From positions 1-45,864 of the forward strand of contig JAAYVD010000149.1 of the NCBI GenBank assembly GCA_012517355.1: DNA of 45,864 nucleotides, read 5' to 3'. The position numbers and the translations under genes are program-made. Positions 1-7,985 of the stretch are shown here, in pieces. Below the pieces are notes generated by a model. The model had not been told where the DNA came from. It worked only from the letters and a program-made list of their open reading frames with translations, and did no database searches. The stretch is from Candidatus Rifleibacteriota bacterium (GTDB taxonomy: Bacteria > Muiribacteriota > Ozemobacteria > Ozemobacterales > Ozemobacteraceae). The number at the start of each line of letters is the position of its first letter. The stretch's first letter is position 1.

Positions 1-414
1 CCCGCCCCCGCCCCCCGACCTCCGCAGCCGCCCGCCCCTCCCCAGATGCCACGTCCCTTCCAGAAGGAAGTCGACGAGGCCAGCCACCGGCATTTCGAGA
101 ATTTCGGCGGCCACTCCGAAGAGGACGCCGAGGCCATGCTGTTCGCCCTGGAGATGGACCGCGCCCCCGTCCCCGTCGCCGCACCGACCACGCCCAGGCC
201 CGAGGAGGAGTTCGATCCCTCGCTCGAGATGCCACCGCGCAAAAAACCCAGGGGCCAGCAGGAACCCGGCAAGCCGACATTCACGGTGGTCTACGACCCG
301 ATGGCCCCGCGTGACGCCCAGTCGCGCCGCCGCGGGTCGTCCGGCCGGCGCCGGTCCAAGGGCGGCAAGCGCCGCCACCATGGCGGTGGGCAGCGGCCGC
401 CGCCCCGGCCATGA
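1..414 (+). CDS. C-terminal part of Pro-rich, basic-tailed protein (5' partial)
   Basis: Frame 1 is open from the first base and gives a Pro/Ala-rich stretch before the first ATG at 46, so the real start is probably upstream of the window. The visible part has an acidic middle (FGGHSEEDAEAML) and a strongly basic Arg/Lys/Gly/His tail (about residues 90-120 counted from the ATG at 46). Such a tail could bind nucleic acid or be disordered; I recognise no domain. The stop overlaps the next start in an ATGA at 411-414, which indicates translational coupling to the small membrane protein. Function unknown. Confidence 0.55.
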   Translation, partial: PAPAPRPPQPPAPPQMPRPFQKEVDEASHRHFENFGGHSEEDAEAMLFALEMDRAPVPVAAPTTPRPEEEFDPSLEMPPRKKPRGQQEPGKPTFTVVYDPMAPRDAQSRRRGSSGRRRSKGGKRRHHGGGQRPPPRP

Positions 415-587
415 CCATCGAACCCTTCGTCAAGAAGCGGGCGATCTTCACCGGGGCGGTCATGCTGCCGTGCCTGTTGCTGGCGCAGTATCTCGGGTAT
501 GATTCCATCCTGCTGACGGGGCTGATCGCCGGGGTGACCGGCGGCGTTTCGGTGGTCCTGTTCCCCGACCCGAAACGGCAGCCCTGA
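411..587 (+). CDS. Small two-TM membrane protein, 58 aa
   Basis: The ATG at 411 overlaps the preceding stop (ATGA). The product begins MTIEPFVKKRAIF and has two hydrophobic segments, about residues 11-26 and 31-50, with a short loop at YLGYDS and a polar C-terminus (FPDPKRQP). The coupling to the upstream gene and the 5-base gap to the resolvase downstream support a real gene. No family recognised; probably an inner-membrane protein. Its short length makes the call moderate. Confidence 0.55.
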   Translation: MTIEPFVKKRAIFTGAVMLPCLLLAQYLGYDSILLTGLIAGVTGGVSVVLFPDPKRQP

Positions 588-592
588 CGGCC

Positions 593-1129
593 GTGGACCC
601 CTGCCCGCCCGCTTCGGCCATCCTGGGGCTCGACCTGGCCGAGCGGGTCGGGATCTGCGTGCTGGCCATCCGCGACCATGTCCGGCTGTGGAGCGACAGC
701 CTGGCGCTGGCGCGGCGCGATCCGCAGGAACGCCTGCTCAACCTGGCGCGGCTGTTGCACCAGGTGATCGCCCGGTATCCCCACCTCGAGGTAGCCATCG
801 AGGATGTCTTCCTGCCCGCGCGCACCTCGCGCAAGACGCCGATCTCCCTGGGCGAACTGCGCGGGGTGGCCCGCCTCTGCGCGGCGGAGGCCGGGCTTCC
901 CGTCTTCTTCTACCCGCCGGCGACGGTCAAGCAGACCATCACCGGGTCCGGCCGGGCGGCCAAGGAGGACGTGGTGCGCTGGATCGAGGCGGAGTTCGGG
1001 ATGCGGGTGAAGGACCACAACGAGGCGGACGCGATCAGCATCGCCTACACGCACTGGCTGTCGCGGGGGTTGCGGCCGGCGGTCCCCGCGGCGAAGGCGG
1101 CCGGGAGAACCGGGCTGCGGCAGGGTTGA
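593..1129 (+). CDS. ruvC: RuvC-like Holliday junction resolvase
   Basis: The RNase H-fold resolvase that cuts Holliday junctions is recognisable from ILGLDLAERVG at the N-terminus (first catalytic Asp), AIEDVF in the middle (catalytic Glu), the basic segment VKQTITGSGRAAKEDV, and DHNEADAISIAYTHW near the C-terminus. The length of 178 aa is normal for RuvC. The start is GTG at 593, 5 bases after the preceding stop. One oddity: by the usual DxxDA alignment, the position of E. coli D138 is Asn (N-E-A-D), with His just before it, while the last Asp is kept. ruvA and ruvB are not in the window. Related RuvC-like nucleases cannot be excluded. Confidence 0.82.
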   Translation: MDPCPPASAILGLDLAERVGICVLAIRDHVRLWSDSLALARRDPQERLLNLARLLHQVIARYPHLEVAIEDVFLPARTSRKTPISLGELRGVARLCAAEAGLPVFFYPPATVKQTITGSGRAAKEDVVRWIEAEFGMRVKDHNEADAISIAYTHWLSRGLRPAVPAAKAAGRTGLRQG

Positions 1130-1154
1130 AATCGATGGGGAGGTGTGGTATTCT
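1126..1154 (+). promoter_or_regulatory. Promoter of the cold-shock gene
   Basis: TTGAAA at 1126-1131, a 17-base spacer and TATTCT at 1149-1154, with an upstream TGG giving an extended -10. It starts inside the last codons of ruvC and leaves a leader of about 90 bases before the ATG at 1250, a leader length compatible with RNA-level temperature control as known for csp genes. Inferred by eye from hexamer match and spacing. Confidence 0.6.
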
Positions 1155-1249
1155 CCCGTCCGCCGAGGTCCCGGGGTGCTTTTCGGCCCTGCGAACGGGC
1201 ATCCCCTCGGGTGAACCTGCCGTGCATCAGTATCTACTGGAGGAGTATC

Positions 1250-1450
1250 ATGCAGAGTCGCGTCAAATGGTTCAACAACGCCAAGGGTTTCGGATTCATC
1301 GAGAACACCGATGGGGGCAAGGACATCTTCGTCCATTACAAGCAGATCATGGGCGACGGGTACAAGTCCCTGCAGGAGGGCCAGACGGTGGAGTTCGAGG
1401 TCGAGCAGGGCCCCAAAGGTCCGCAGGCCGTGAACGTGCGCGTGGTCTGA
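1250..1450 (+). CDS. Cold-shock domain protein (CspA family), 66 aa
   Basis: Single-domain OB-fold RNA/ssDNA-binding protein. RNP1 is KGFGFI (residues 12-17) and RNP2 is IFVHY (26-30); the opening [14 protein letters not shown] and the closing PQAVNVRVV are typical of the family, as is the 66-aa length. The ATG at 1250 is chosen because CTGGAGGAG lies just upstream and the homologous region begins there; the longer in-frame extension is leader. Likely an RNA chaperone in cold or growth transitions. It has its own promoter at 1126 and a hairpin terminator at 1469, so it is probably monocistronic. Confidence 0.93.
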   Translation: MQSRVKWFNNAKGFGFIENTDGGKDIFVHYKQIMGDGYKSLQEGQTVEFEVEQGPKGPQAVNVRVV

Positions 1451-1468
1451 ACCGACAACGAACCGACC

Positions 1469-1500
1469 AGGGGCGGACGGGCCACGGCCGGTTCGCCCCT
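1469..1500 (+). terminator. Terminator after the cold-shock gene
   Basis: AGGGGCGGAC pairs with GTTCGCCCCT (ten pairs including one G-T), followed by TCTCTTT. It sits 19 bases after the csp stop and separates csp from lysS. Confidence 0.65.
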
Positions 1501-1620
1501 TCTCTTTCCCGCCCGCGCCGCGCCCGCGCCCCGGTCCCCCGGTGGGTCACCCGGCCGGGCCGGCCGGCCGGAACCCAGCCCGGCCCGGGCTGAAACCGCT
1601 CCCAGGAGGCATTCGTCGCC

Positions 1621-3138
1621 ATGGAAGATCTTTCCCAACTGAACATCGAACAGCAGCAACGCCTGACCGTCGTCGAGGATCTGCGCAAAGAGGGGCTGGA
1701 GCCCTACGGGCGCCGCTTCGACCGCACCCACACGACCGAGGCCGGCAAGCAGGCCTTTCTCGAGGCCGAGAAGGCCCAGGGCCCGTCGGAACATTTCGAG
1801 TGGGGTCCGGTGAAGATCGCCGGCCGCCTGGTCGCGAAGCGCGAGCAGGGCAAGACGGCGTTCGGCCATCTCGAAGACATGTGGGGAAGGATGCAGGTCT
1901 ACCTCCGCAAGGACGTCCTGGGAGAGGCCGGCTTCGCGCTGCTGAAGAAGATCTACGTCGGTGACATCCTCGGCGTCGAGGGGATGCTGTTCCGCACCCG
2001 GACCGGCGAGGTCACGGTGCGGGCCACCACGGTGACCATCTTGTCGAAGGCGCTCAACCCGATGCCCGAGAAGTTCCACGGGCTGACCGACGTCGAGACG
2101 CGCTACCGGCAGCGCTACGTCGACCTGCTGTCCAACCCCGAGGTCCGGCAGACCTTCGTCAAGCGCAGCCGGATCGTGCAGCTGGTGCGCGAGTTCATGA
2201 GCCGGAAGGGGTTCCTCGAGGTCGAGACCCCGATGATGCACCCCATCGCGGGCGGGGCGGCGGCGCGGCCGTTCGTCACGCACCACAACGCCCTCGACAT
2301 GGAACTGTTCCTGCGCATCGCCCCCGAGCTCTACCTGAAGCGGCTGCTGGTGGGCGGGTTCGACCGGGTGTTCGAGATCAACCGCAACTTCCGCAACGAG
2401 GGCATCTCGATCAAGCACAACCCCGAGTTCACCATGATGGAGGCCTACCAGGCCTACGGGGACATGGAGTCGATGCTCGAGCTGACCGAAGAGCTGATCA
2501 CCTCGGTCGCCCTCGAGTTCTTCCCCGACGGCAAGGTACCCTACGAGGACAAGGTGCTCGACTTCGCCCGTCCCTGGAAGCGGCTGCCCATGCTGGAAGC
2601 CGTGCGCGAGGTGACCGGCCTGGCCGACCTCGGGTTCGGCTCGCCCCGCGAGGCGGTCGCGGCCAAGGCCCGCGAGCTGCACATCGAGGTCGATCCCAAG
2701 GACACCACGGCCAAGCTGGTGGTGAAGATCTTCGAGGAGAAGGTGGAGGGAACCCTGATGAACCCGACCTTCATCATCGGGTATCCCAAGGAGACCTCGC
2801 CCCTGGCCAAGGGCAACGCCCAGGACCCCACCCTGGTCGACCGGTTCGAGTTGTTCATCTTCGGGCGCGAGATGGCCAACGCCTTCTCCGAGTTGAACGA
2901 CCCCGAGGAGCAGAAGGCCCGGTTCGAGGACCAGATCAACCAGCGGGCGGCCGGCGACGACGAGGCCCACCAGATGGACGAGGACTACGTCAACGCCCTG
3001 CGGTTCGGCATGCCCCCGGCCGGCGGGCTGGGCATCGGCATCGACCGGCTGGTGATGCTGCTCACGAACTCGCCGTCGATCCGCGACGTCATCCTGTTCC
3101 CGACCCTGCGCAAACGGGCTGCCGCCGCCAAGGACTGA
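1621..3138 (+). CDS. lysS: Lysyl-tRNA synthetase, class II
   Basis: Charges tRNA-Lys in the cytoplasm. The 505-aa product has the class II layout: an N-terminal OB-fold anticodon-binding domain (about residues 55-165, containing VKIAGRLVAKREQGKTAFGHLE) and then the catalytic core. Motif 1 is at FLEVETPMMHPIAGGAAARPF, motif 2 at FRNEGISIKHNPEFTMMEAY, and motif 3 at GLGIGIDRLVMLLTNSPSIR. The start has CCCAGGAGG a short distance upstream. It begins about 120 bases after the csp terminator with no obvious strong promoter, so where its transcription starts is unclear. Confidence 0.97.
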   Translation: MEDLSQLNIEQQQRLTVVEDLRKEGLEPYGRRFDRTHTTEAGKQAFLEAEKAQGPSEHFEWGPVKIAGRLVAKREQGKTAFGHLEDMWGRMQVYLRKDVLGEAGFALLKKIYVGDILGVEGMLFRTRTGEVTVRATTVTILSKALNPMPEKFHGLTDVETRYRQRYVDLLSNPEVRQTFVKRSRIVQLVREFMSRKGFLEVETPMMHPIAGGAAARPFVTHHNALDMELFLRIAPELYLKRLLVGGFDRVFEINRNFRNEGISIKHNPEFTMMEAYQAYGDMESMLELTEELITSVALEFFPDGKVPYEDKVLDFARPWKRLPMLEAVREVTGLADLGFGSPREAVAAKARELHIEVDPKDTTAKLVVKIFEEKVEGTLMNPTFIIGYPKETSPLAKGNAQDPTLVDRFELFIFGREMANAFSELNDPEEQKARFEDQINQRAAGDDEAHQMDEDYVNALRFGMPPAGGLGIGIDRLVMLLTNSPSIRDVILFPTLRKRAAAAKD

Positions 3139-3160
3139 ACCCGCGACGTCCGGCGGGGAA

Positions 3161-3189
3161 TTGCGCCAGGGCGCGGGGCATGATACCGT
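3161..3189 (+). promoter_or_regulatory. Weak promoter candidate before the secreted-protein gene
   Basis: TTGCGC at 3161, a 17-base spacer and TACCGT at 3184-3189, preceded by TGA (extended -10 context). The -10 matches only at its most conserved positions, so this is tentative. Confidence 0.25.
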
Positions 3190-3218
3190 GAAGCCGTTGG
3201 CAAGAAGGAGATGACCCG

Positions 3219-4238
3219 ATGTCACGGTTGGCACTGACCCTCCTGGGAATGGTCCTCTGCCTCGGCTGGACGGAAACCGCCGCGGCGCGCCCCCCCGACG
3301 TGCGCTTTCCCGACTGGTACAAAACCACGCTTTCTGTCAAAGCCTGGAACCCCGCCACGCGCGAGATCCGGGTGGCCCTGACCGTCGAGGCGCCCCTGGT
3401 GCCGATCCACGACCTGGCGGCGGCGGTGGCCTGGCCGGCGGGATTCACCGGCGGCTCGCCACGTCAGTCCATCGGCACCCTCGCCCAGGGAAAGAGCTGG
3501 GCGGCCGAGTTCACCGCCCGCGGTCCCGAAACCTTCGATGGCTGGGTGGAGATCTCCGGCGAGGGACGGCCCGACCGGGCCGGGCTGCGCCAGGCGATCG
3601 AGCGGCCGGGAGCCTATGCCCCCAGCGTCCGGACGATCCTGCTGTCGGAAGTCGAAGGCGTGACGGGGCCCCTTCCCTTCGGGCTCAGCCTTCCCCTCTG
3701 CATCCGCCCCGACCTGGCCGCGGCCGTGCCCGCCGCTTTCCTTCCCGAGCCGCGGTGGCCGGTGGGCGAGCGGGCCCTGCATCTATGGGCGCCGGCCGGG
3801 TCCTTCGAGTTGCCGGCGGTCCAGGCCCGTTTCGCCGACTGGCAGAAGGCGGTGGTGGCGGGGAATGCCGCCCCGGCGCGCCAGGCCGCGACCGCCCTTC
3901 TCGCCGCCCTGGGTTCGACGGACGCCCTCGACTTTGTGCGGGCCGATGGCACGCCGTTGACGATCACCGGGGCCATGGCGCGCCAGTTCGTCCGGGTCTC
4001 CCTCGATGCCCTGCACGGTCTGGAACTGTCCCGGACCCAGCTCGGAGCCCTGCTGAAGGACCTGGGCCGGACCCCGCCCGCCCTCACCGACGGGTTCCGG
4101 GCGGCCAACCTCGGAGTCCTGCTCGCGGCCAAAGGGGCGCCGGCCGAAGCCGACCGGGCCTGGGGATTCGCCCTCGAGCGGCTCCCCGCCTGGAATCTGG
4201 TCAAAGGGTGGCGACCGCCGCCCGGGAGGAAACCATGA
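3219..4238 (+). CDS. Secreted protein of unknown function, 339 aa
   Basis: The N-terminus (MSRLALTLLGMVLCLGWTETAAA) is a Sec signal peptide with a likely cleavage near AAA-RP, so the product should be periplasmic or outer-membrane associated. The next segment (residues 35-120) reads as beta-rich (SVKAWNPATREIRVALTVEAP), suggesting an immunoglobulin-like or CARDB-like fold; the last third is helical and could be a repeat-type scaffold. No catalytic motif is visible. AAGGAG lies 9 bases before the ATG. It overlaps the next gene by an ATGA, so the two are probably co-translated. Family not recognised. Confidence 0.7.
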   Translation: MSRLALTLLGMVLCLGWTETAAARPPDVRFPDWYKTTLSVKAWNPATREIRVALTVEAPLVPIHDLAAAVAWPAGFTGGSPRQSIGTLAQGKSWAAEFTARGPETFDGWVEISGEGRPDRAGLRQAIERPGAYAPSVRTILLSEVEGVTGPLPFGLSLPLCIRPDLAAAVPAAFLPEPRWPVGERALHLWAPAGSFELPAVQARFADWQKAVVAGNAAPARQAATALLAALGSTDALDFVRADGTPLTITGAMARQFVRVSLDALHGLELSRTQLGALLKDLGRTPPALTDGFRAANLGVLLAAKGAPAEADRAWGFALERLPAWNLVKGWRPPPGRKP

Positions 4239-4399
4239 TCTGGTTCTTCGCGTTCTCGACCCTGGGAGTGGCGATCTTCCTGTTCCTGTGCACCATGCGG
4301 CAGCTGCGGGAGCTGGGCTGGAAAGGGTGGTTCTCCACCCTCGGCTCGCTGGCCGTCATGTTCCTGCTGACCCGGGACGAACTGAAGGCGGCCGGCTGA
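4235..4399 (+). CDS. Small two-TM membrane protein, 54 aa
   Basis: The ATG overlaps the previous stop (ATGA at 4235-4238) and CGGGAGGA precedes it. The product has an N-terminal hydrophobic helix (residues 2-19), a short charged loop (MRQLRELGWKG) and a second helix (32-46). Coupling to the secreted protein upstream suggests a shared role, but no family is recognised. Confidence 0.6.
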   Translation: MIWFFAFSTLGVAIFLFLCTMRQLRELGWKGWFSTLGSLAVMFLLTRDELKAAG

Positions 4400-4433
4400 C
4401 ATCCCCGACCGGCCCGGCCGCGCCGCCCATGTC

Positions 4434-5036
4434 TCAGCGATCGGACGGGGCCATCCACAGGATGCGCCCGAGGCCGTCGTTGAGGCCGATGGTGGGGCTG
4501 TCGCTCGCCACCACCAGCCCCAGCAGGCTTTTTCCCAGCGAATCGAGCAGGGAGATGCCCGGCCCCGCCTCGGTGACGATCATCGCCAACCGCTTGCGGG
4601 CGTAGGCATCACGCAGGCTCACCAGCGGCCCGACCATCGTCTGCAACAGTTCGAGCCGGACCCGCTGCCGGGGATCCTTCATCTGGAGGAACGCGCCGTC
4701 CGGATCCTGGAAACCCAGGTCCAGGCGCGGAAGGCCCGCCTGGTCGAGCAGCTCCATCCGACCGCCGCGGGAGGACCCCGACAGGATGAGCGAGGCCGAC
4801 CCCTGGGCGCCGAACAGGCTCAGCCGGCTGCCTTCCCCGGTCATCTCCCAGATGCCGCGGGTCACCCCGCCGCCGTCGCGAAGCACCAGGCGCCGGGCGG
4901 ACAGCTCGTCCCGGTCGGCCGTGCCGCTCCCCATCAGGAAAAGGGTGGCGAACCCCAGCAACAGGGCGAGGCAGGCGTGCCGCCAGCGGCGGTTCGCGGC
5001 TTCCAGGGCTTCGAGGCGGGCAAGCAGGTGGTTCAT
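4434..5036 (-). CDS. Coiled-coil/TM protein with a repetitive beta-strand exterior, 200 aa
   Basis: The start at MNHLLARLEAL is chosen for the GGAGG just upstream. The protein has a short heptad-like helix (LLARLEALEAANRRWR), one TM helix (about residues 21-38) and an outside part of repeated short strands: LSARRLVLRDGGG, IWEMTGEGSRLSLFGAQGSASLIL and similar blocks. This 'R-F/L-V-L-R-D-x-x-G' pattern recalls uncharacterised membrane proteins found in several GC-rich phyla; I know no function. It is convergent with the small membrane protein upstream. About 380 bases without a gene separate it from the next gene on the same strand. Confidence 0.65.
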   Translation of the reverse strand: MNHLLARLEALEAANRRWRHACLALLLGFATLFLMGSGTADRDELSARRLVLRDGGGVTRGIWEMTGEGSRLSLFGAQGSASLILSGSSRGGRMELLDQAGLPRLDLGFQDPDGAFLQMKDPRQRVRLELLQTMVGPLVSLRDAYARKRLAMIVTEAGPGISLLDSLGKSLLGLVVASDSPTIGLNDGLGRILWMAPSDR

Positions 5037-5249
5037 GGGGGAGCCTCCGGGTGGGGAATGCCCGATCTTACCCGCCCGCCCTTCCCCATGCAAGGGTGGC
5101 TGCACCGTCCACCGTCGGCGCCGGAATCAGGGCGGAACATCCCATCCCGGAGGGGGCGGGACTGCGCCGGGAACGACCAGGCCGGAACGCGGGAAGCGGC
5201 AGAAAAACCGCCCCCAGCGGCCAGGGGAGAGTATCCCCGCAGGAGCGCG

Positions 5250-5273
5250 CCCTTCCGACCTCGTTCCGGTCGG
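5250..5273 (-). repeat. Dispersed REP-like element, partial (hairpin 1)
   Basis: CCGACC-n7-GGTCGG (arms 5255-5260 and 5268-5273) preceded by CCCTT, as in the linker side of the other copies. The second hairpin of the element is missing or decayed. Confidence 0.5.
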
Positions 5274-5346
5274 ATTCGCCGAGGCCCATCCGTCTTGCGT
5301 CATGGGTAATCCGAGGAAGTGCACCTTGCCGGGCGCAGGCGCGCGG

Positions 5347-5380
5347 AAAAACGCCCCCGGGTCGTGGACCCTGGGGGCGT
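5347..5380 (-). terminator. Rho-independent terminator of the secreted HExxH gene
   Basis: On the minus strand, a long GC-rich stem (ACGCCCCCAGGGTC pairing with GACCCGGGGGCGT, one bulge, 3-base loop) runs directly into TTTTT. It lies about 35 bases after the stop of the gene at 5416-6804. Confidence 0.85.
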
Positions 5381-5415
5381 GACGGTCAGGAAAGAGAGAG
5401 GGAGGGCCGGCGTTC

Positions 5416-6804
5416 TCAGCGATTCCGGTACTGGGACCGGAGGCGGGTCAGGCGGTCCTTGGCGGTGGCCATGCGCTTCCGCGCCTGGATGACCTCGGCC
5501 GAATCGGGAGAAGACTTTGCGCAGAGGGCGTTGTAGTCGGCGAACGCCTGGTAGTATTCCTCCTGGGCGGAGACCAGGTCGGTGCCCCCGGTCAGGACCT
5601 GCCCATCGGTGGTCTGGGCCTGGGGGGAGGTGGAGGTGGAACCCTGGCCATCCTCGACCTGGGCGGGAACGCTGATCGAGCCGCCCTCACCGGAGGGGGA
5701 GGTGGCCCCGACGGAAACGCCGGGTTGGGCGGCGGTGGCGGTCGAGCGCGAGCCGAAGAGGCCGCCGAACACCCGCGAGAACCAGTCGCCGATCGAACTC
5801 CACCAGGACTTCTTGGTCGAGGTGGTGGAGTTGTTGGAGGAACTGCCCCCGCCCAGCTTGCCGGCGCTGCTGAGGTAATCGTAGAAAGACCGGCTCACCG
5901 AGTTGGAGCCGTTGTTCAGGTAGTCGAGCATCTCGGAGAGGGACATCCGGCCCGAGCTGTTCTTGTTGAGGATCTGGGCCAGGGCGACCTGGTCCTGGGG
6001 GTAGACGGACAGGTAGGCCCGGCAGAAGTGCCGCAGGGAGTAATGGGGCCCGGTTCGGGCAATGACGTCGTAGATCTTGTCTTTGCCGGAGGTCACCGAG
6101 GTCATGACGTCGTAGACCGCTTTGCCGGTGAACAGCTCGTTGCGGGTCATCTCCTCGAAGGTGTTGGCGGACAGGAAGGCCATCGAGGCATCTGAATTCA
6201 GCGCGATGTTGAACACCCGGCCGTCGTTTTTGTAGGCGGCGAAGGCATTGGCCCAACCTTCGATCCAGGCGGTGTTGGCGTTGGGAAGAATCTCATCGAC
6301 GTAATGGACGTTGTCGGAGCCGTAATCGAGGCCGGTGAACGAATAGGTCGAGGGGTAGGAGTTCAGCATGGCCACGTGGCCGAGTTCGTGCAGGAAGACG
6401 AACTTCTTGCTGGAGCTGGAGGAATACTGGGTGACATGGCGGTAGAGGTTCAGGGAGTACCCGCCGCCGCTCGACTTCGAGGAGGAGGACATCAGGTTCC
6501 GGTCGCTGATCTTGAAATTCAGCGGGGCATTCAGGCTGCCGGCGATCTCCTTGGCATACCCCAGGATGGTGCGGGTGCCGACCATCTGGCTCAGGTAGGC
6601 GCGCCAGGGGCTGGTTGAGGGGAGATCCTCGAGTGACGTGATGCGCTGGGTCTGGTAGCCGATCTCGTTGCCGTAGATGTCCTGCACCACCCGCTCGTAC
6701 AGGAAGTTGAACTCCCCGGCCATGGCGGGGGCGGCAACCAGGAGCAGGGAGAGGAGGGTGAAGACAGCCACATGGGACCAACCCCGGCAAGTCGGCAAGC
6801 GCAT
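5416..6804 (-). CDS. Secreted zincin-like putative metallopeptidase, 462 aa
   Basis: An N-terminal signal peptide (cleavage near AMA-GEF, residue 29) sends it out of the cytoplasm. HELGH at residues 139-143 is the zinc-binding HExxH motif; E182 in WIEGWANAF is a plausible third ligand, giving a gluzincin-like arrangement. After the catalytic part come a Ser/Asn-rich linker, a Trp-rich amphipathic piece (WWSSIGDWFSRVFGGLFG), another low-complexity linker and a C-terminal helical segment (residues 410-462). The ATG at 6804 has GGGGGAG 5 bases upstream. It has its own promoter and terminator. A second protein with the same layout lies at 29534-30820. Peptidase activity is inferred from motifs only. 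Confidence 0.72.
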   Translation of the reverse strand: MRLPTCRGWSHVAVFTLLSLLLVAAPAMAGEFNFLYERVVQDIYGNEIGYQTQRITSLEDLPSTSPWRAYLSQMVGTRTILGYAKEIAGSLNAPLNFKISDRNLMSSSSKSSGGGYSLNLYRHVTQYSSSSSKKFVFLHELGHVAMLNSYPSTYSFTGLDYGSDNVHYVDEILPNANTAWIEGWANAFAAYKNDGRVFNIALNSDASMAFLSANTFEEMTRNELFTGKAVYDVMTSVTSGKDKIYDVIARTGPHYSLRHFCRAYLSVYPQDQVALAQILNKNSSGRMSLSEMLDYLNNGSNSVSRSFYDYLSSAGKLGGGSSSNNSTTSTKKSWWSSIGDWFSRVFGGLFGSRSTATAAQPGVSVGATSPSGEGGSISVPAQVEDGQGSTSTSPQAQTTDGQVLTGGTDLVSAQEEYYQAFADYNALCAKSSPDSAEVIQARKRMATAKDRLTRLRSQYRNR

Positions 6805-6835
6805 AAACTCCCCCGTCGTTTGGAAGATTTCTTCA

Positions 6836-6864
6836 ATTATATGAATGAAAGGGGGGTACGTCCA
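6836..6864 (-). promoter_or_regulatory. Promoter of the secreted HExxH gene
   Basis: On the minus strand, TGGACG (6864-6859), a 17-base spacer and a perfect TATAAT (6841-6836). The leader to the ATG at 6804 is about 25 bases and carries the ribosome binding site. Confidence 0.65.
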
Positions 6865-6894
6865 TCCGTCAGGAGGAGAATTATTTGCCGCGCC

Positions 6895-6923
6895 TTGGCT
6901 TCACGGGCGGCCTACCGTAGAAT
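6895..6923 (+). promoter_or_regulatory. Promoter of the DMT permease gene
   Basis: TTGGCT at 6895-6900, a 17-base spacer and TAGAAT at 6918-6923. The predicted transcript would start about 6 bases before the ATG at 6936, and no Shine-Dalgarno motif is visible, so the mRNA may be almost leaderless. Confidence 0.5.
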
Positions 6924-6935
6924 GGCCACGAACCG

Positions 6936-7862
6936 ATGAACCCCGCCGCCCCCCCCCTTCCCTCCCCCGGCCACCTGCGCGGCATTGCCCAGGTGGCCTT
7001 GGCGGCCGTCTTATGGGGGGCGGCCTACCCGCTCACCAAGGGGGTGCTCGGCACCCTTCCCCCCATCGGCCTCGGGTTCTTCCGGTTCGCCCTGGCCAGC
7101 CTCGTTCTCGTGGTGCTGACCCGGTCGCCCCCCCTGGGAGGAATCGCCCCGGCCGACCGCCGCGCCATGGGCTGGCTGGCCTTCTGGGGAACCTTCGTCC
7201 TGGTGTTGGGCATGAACTTCGGCCTGCGGTGGGCGCCGGGCATCGCCTCGTCGATCATCTCGGGCACTCCGCCCCTGTTCACGGTCATCCTGGCCGCGGT
7301 GTGGCTGCGCGAACCGTGGCAGGGAAGACAGTTCGCGGCGGTGGCCATCGCCCTCGCCGGCCTGTTCCTCCTGGCGGGAGACACGTCCGAAGCCGCGCCC
7401 CGCGGGCCTCACTACTGGCTCGGCATCGTGCTGGTGACCGTCCCCCAGGTGGCCTGGGCGGTCTACGGCATCCTGGGCAAGGCCATCATCTCCCGGTATC
7501 CCTGGCCGGTGCTCTGCCGCGACACCTTCGCCCTGGGGGCCACCATGCTGGCCCCCTTCGCCCTCGCCGAGGCCTGGCAGGCCGGCCTGGGCACCTGGGG
7601 CAGCCGCGAGTGGCTGGTGTTGGGCTACCTGGGCATCTGCAATTCGGTCTTCACCTACGGCCTCTGGAACAGCGCCCTGGCGATGATCCCCGTCTCGACG
7701 GCCAGCTTCGTCCTGTACCTGCAGCCGATCTCCGGGGCGGTGCTTTCCTCGGTCCTGTTCGGGGAACGCCTCGGCCCGGCCGGATGGGCGGGAACGGGAC
7801 TGATCTTCCTGGCCCTGACGCTGGTCCTGCGCGAGCGCCCCAACGCCCCGGAACCCGCCTGA
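6936..7862 (+). CDS. DMT-superfamily (EamA) transporter
   Basis: Inner-membrane permease of the drug/metabolite transporter superfamily. The 308-aa product shows ten hydrophobic helices arranged as two EamA repeats: residues about 18-145 (VLWGAAYPLTKGVLG, then TPPLFTVILAAVWLREPW) and 160-300 (VPQVAWAVYGILGKAI, then LQPISGAVLSSVLFGERLG). The substrate cannot be read from the sequence; amino acids, nucleosides and drugs are all known in the family. The start is placed just after the predicted promoter and lacks a ribosome binding site. A repeat element follows immediately, and the next gene (mutM) is convergent. Confidence 0.88.
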   Translation: MNPAAPPLPSPGHLRGIAQVALAAVLWGAAYPLTKGVLGTLPPIGLGFFRFALASLVLVVLTRSPPLGGIAPADRRAMGWLAFWGTFVLVLGMNFGLRWAPGIASSIISGTPPLFTVILAAVWLREPWQGRQFAAVAIALAGLFLLAGDTSEAAPRGPHYWLGIVLVTVPQVAWAVYGILGKAIISRYPWPVLCRDTFALGATMLAPFALAEAWQAGLGTWGSREWLVLGYLGICNSVFTYGLWNSALAMIPVSTASFVLYLQPISGAVLSSVLFGERLGPAGWAGTGLIFLALTLVLRERPNAPEPA

Positions 7863-7863
7863 A

Positions 7864-7945
7864 CCGACCGGCACGAGGTCGGAAGGGCTCCCCCTTTGCC
7901 GCCACGGAGGGCGGGGCGAAGATTTCGTTTCGCCCATCGCCAGAG
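7864..7945 (+). repeat. Dispersed REP-like element, full copy
   Basis: Hairpin 1 is CCGACC-n7-GGTCGG (7864-7882), then a GGAAGGGCTCCCCC-like linker, then hairpin 2 CCGCC-n6-GGCGG (7899-7914), then GGGCGAAGATTTCG with further self-complementary bases. It lies between the convergent permease and mutM genes. Confidence 0.75.
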
Positions 7946-7985
7946 GGCCGGCCGCGGCGGTGCTCCCGCGCCGGCCGCTCGCCGG

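Larger units (their letters stand above)
5037..5415. other. Gene-free interval with one repeat half-element and a terminator
   Basis: No convincing coding frame. It holds a hairpin copy of the dispersed element (5250-5273) and the terminator of the minus-strand gene to the right (5347-5380). The remaining bases show nothing I can name. Confidence 0.6.

Noticed and set aside
281-1336. Long minus-strand frame over ruvC and csp
   Set aside because: It is antisense to recognisable genes, Arg/Pro/Gly-rich and without a domain; GC-rich DNA produces such frames.
1336-3234. 632-aa minus-strand frame over lysS
   Set aside because: Antisense shadow of lysS, with His/Gln/Leu composition typical of frame reversal.
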